From an uncultured Eubacteriales bacterium (GTDB lineage: Bacteria > Bacillota > Clostridia > Oscillospirales > Acutalibacteraceae): a stretch of 5,867 bases of DNA. Under the pieces are notes generated by a model that saw nothing but the letters and a program-made list of their open reading frames with translations, did not search any database and was not told the origin of the DNA. Position 1 is the first letter of the stretch. Each line of letters starts with the position of its first letter. The translations under genes were made by a program, and so were the position numbers. Of the stretch, positions 4,282 to 5,867 are shown in pieces. Where the stretch lies: the NCBI GenBank assembly GCA_934630995.1, contig CAKTXU010000132.1:1-5867 (forward strand), in the 5' to 3' direction.

Positions 4282-5867
4282 TCACTTTTCCACTAAGACC
4301 GCAAAGCTGCGCGGCGGGAGTTCTATCATGTCTGTAACGGAACTGGGAGTCTGCCTATCGATCGTATACATATCGTACGCTACTGCACGCCCGTGCAGCT
4401 TTACTTTACAATGCAGCGGGGTTTCCAAATGATCGTTGGCAATGACGATGGCCCGTTTCCCATTGTTCCTATTTTCGAAATTGGAATAAACGATGTCCCC
4501 ACCGGAAATGACCTCGACCGACACACCCAGTTTATCCATAAACCGGCCTGTCCATAGATAATCTGCCAATTTTCGGCGGAGTTGAGTCGCCTGATATCCG
4601 TAAGAGGCTGTCAACGGGAAATCCGAAATCTTCCCCTTAAAATTGTAGGGCTCGTAATTCATAATATAGCCAAACGCCATACACTGATGGATCATTTCCC
4701 GATCATCAACGCCCGTGATGCAAGTAGCTATTTGCTGGGTGTCGTCCAGATACTTCCACGCGGGACGTACCTGCCATTCGCCCCAGCGATTATTCCAAGA
4801 GCGGATATAATTAATGGGATAGTACGGCGTCTGCAAATCGAAAGGTCCTTCGCCCGCCATCAGGAACTCCGGATTGTGAGCCACCGCCTGCTTATACATG
4901 CGCTCGGCCATCTGCACAGCTCCTTTGCCCATGCATTCCCCCATCTCATGCTGATGCGTCGGATCAAAGCAGGAAACGGCATTCACAATCAACTCGTCGT
5001 ACAACATACCGCTTGAACCAAGGTCCAAAAGCTTCTGGAATTCCTTGTCGGCAAACTCCTGATAATCCGGGGACATTTGGCACATCAGGGCTCCTACCCG
5101 GCGGCTGCCTCCATCCAAATGCTGCAGTACAGTCTGATAGCCGTATCCGCTAAACTGCACCGGCATCTGGTGGATGTCCTTCGCAGTATGGGGCTTTAAT
5201 ACCGTTTCATACGAGGGATGCGTCCAGTCACACCACTTGAACTTGCACATCAGCAGGACGCGAACACCCATCCCCTCGATTTCCGCAATCGCTTTTTTCA
5301 GATCCTCACGGGTGCCGAGCCGAGAGTTATGATCCTGATAGGGTTCATTCCCATCCTGACCGCCATCTGCCCACCCGATAAGCTGTACGGCTTTGACGCC
5401 ATACTGCTTGGCTTCACGAATCACATCGGCGATCTGATCATACCGATACCGGACGCATCCCTCGGGCGAATCTATATGCAACGTCATCCATGTGTCAATC
5501 TCTTTCAGCCAAGCCGGATGCTCTATGGCAGGCACATTATGCTTTCTCCACTCTTTATAGATATCTATACCCTTATGCCAGCTTCCTGTATAGGGAGTAT
5601 ACAGAACCGGAGACAGCTTTCGATGGGCGCCGGGAACAATAAACGGCAATTCCAAACATCGAATCACACATCCGCACGGTTTCCCATCTATCTCGATGCC
5701 GCATGGCACACGGCTGCGTTTTGAATCAGAAAAGCCCGGACGAAATTCCTGGGAAAACACGAAAGAGATGGGTTCTACGGCCTCACTGCTCATATAAATC
5801 CCTTCTGTGTCCCGATCCACCAACATAAACGGCGCTGTGGCGGAGGGAGAAGGGTATTGCTTATACC
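4282..5867 (-). CDS. DUF6259-like TIM-barrel glycoside hydrolase, N-terminus beyond the right edge
   Basis: Probable carbohydrate-active hydrolase. The frame stays open past the first Met (5824-5826) to the window edge (YKQYPSPSATAPF precedes it), so the gene starts outside; 527 residues are visible. The region at 5700-5826 looks like the end of a beta-sandwich (DRDTEGIYMSSE). Then comes a (beta/alpha)8-type barrel: EIDTWMTLHIDSPEG, the strand GVKAVQLIGWADGGQDGNEP, RVLLMCKFKWCDW, GSSGMLYDEL (Asp 4996-4998, Glu 4993-4995) and FLMAGEGPFD (Glu 4849-4851). The acidic residues at strand ends are candidate catalytic groups. A C-terminal beta domain ends in PPRSFAVLVEK. The pattern resembles proteins labelled DUF6259, whose substrates I do not know. 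No secretion signal can be judged. It lies first in the visible leftward cluster, so it probably releases the sugar handled by RbsD and AraD. Confidence 0.75.
   Translation of the reverse strand, partial: YKQYPSPSATAPFMLVDRDTEGIYMSSEAVEPISFVFSQEFRPGFSDSKRSRVPCGIEIDGKPCGCVIRCLELPFIVPGAHRKLSPVLYTPYTGSWHKGIDIYKEWRKHNVPAIEHPAWLKEIDTWMTLHIDSPEGCVRYRYDQIADVIREAKQYGVKAVQLIGWADGGQDGNEPYQDHNSRLGTREDLKKAIAEIEGMGVRVLLMCKFKWCDWTHPSYETVLKPHTAKDIHQMPVQFSGYGYQTVLQHLDGGSRRVGALMCQMSPDYQEFADKEFQKLLDLGSSGMLYDELIVNAVSCFDPTHQHEMGECMGKGAVQMAERMYKQAVAHNPEFLMAGEGPFDLQTPYYPINYIRSWNNRWGEWQVRPAWKYLDDTQQIATCITGVDDREMIHQCMAFGYIMNYEPYNFKGKISDFPLTASYGYQATQLRRKLADYLWTGRFMDKLGVSVEVISGGDIVYSNFENRNNGKRAIVIANDHLETPLHCKVKLHGRAVAYDMYTIDRQTPSSVTDMIELPPRSFAVLVEK

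Noticed and set aside
5218..5724. Plus-strand 168-codon ORF opposite the hydrolase
   Set aside because: Antisense shadow of a well-supported coding frame; no ribosome binding site or family pattern.

Overview
The window looks like a chromosomal stretch from a Gram-positive anaerobe of the Clostridia type, probably a gut or other animal-associated Firmicute. The reasons are strong GGAGG-type ribosome binding sites, intrinsic terminators with T-tracts, a SERCA-like calcium pump, a phage regulator of the ArpU kind and a DUF6259-type sugar hydrolase. This is inferred from gene content; there is no rRNA or other marker gene.

Layout. (1) 1-1699, plus strand: the C-terminal part of a P-type (IIA) calcium-transporting ATPase, GC-rich and cut by the left edge. 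(2) 1700-2040: a GC-rich non-coding tail with small hairpins and a probable terminator. (3) About 2041-2770: an AT-richer stretch with no intact gene. It holds a chain of three hairpins ending in a perfect 15-bp intrinsic terminator (candidate structured RNA, 2121-2243). It also holds a phage ArpU-like transcription regulator broken by one frameshift and one nonsense codon (2273-2690), followed by a short terminator. (4) 2813-5867, minus strand: a carbohydrate-use gene cluster read right to left. Its order is a large DUF6259-like TIM-barrel hydrolase (its N-terminus lies beyond the right edge), remnants or small ORFs of a signal-peptide/membrane-anchor protein, D-ribose pyranase RbsD, then L-ribulose-5-phosphate 4-epimerase AraD.

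How the genes fit together. The minus-strand cluster is best read as an operon that releases and channels a pentose. The hydrolase would cleave a glycoside, RbsD would convert pyranose to the other ring forms that feed a kinase, and AraD would move L-ribulose-5-P into D-xylulose-5-P and the pentose phosphate pathway. The isomerase, kinase, transporter, promoter and regulator are not visible and would lie to the right. The calcium pump is functionally unrelated and transcribed toward the cluster; the phage remnant and terminators separate the two. The least explained parts are the hairpin chain at 2121-2243 and the broken or overlapping small membrane-protein region at 4022-4263.
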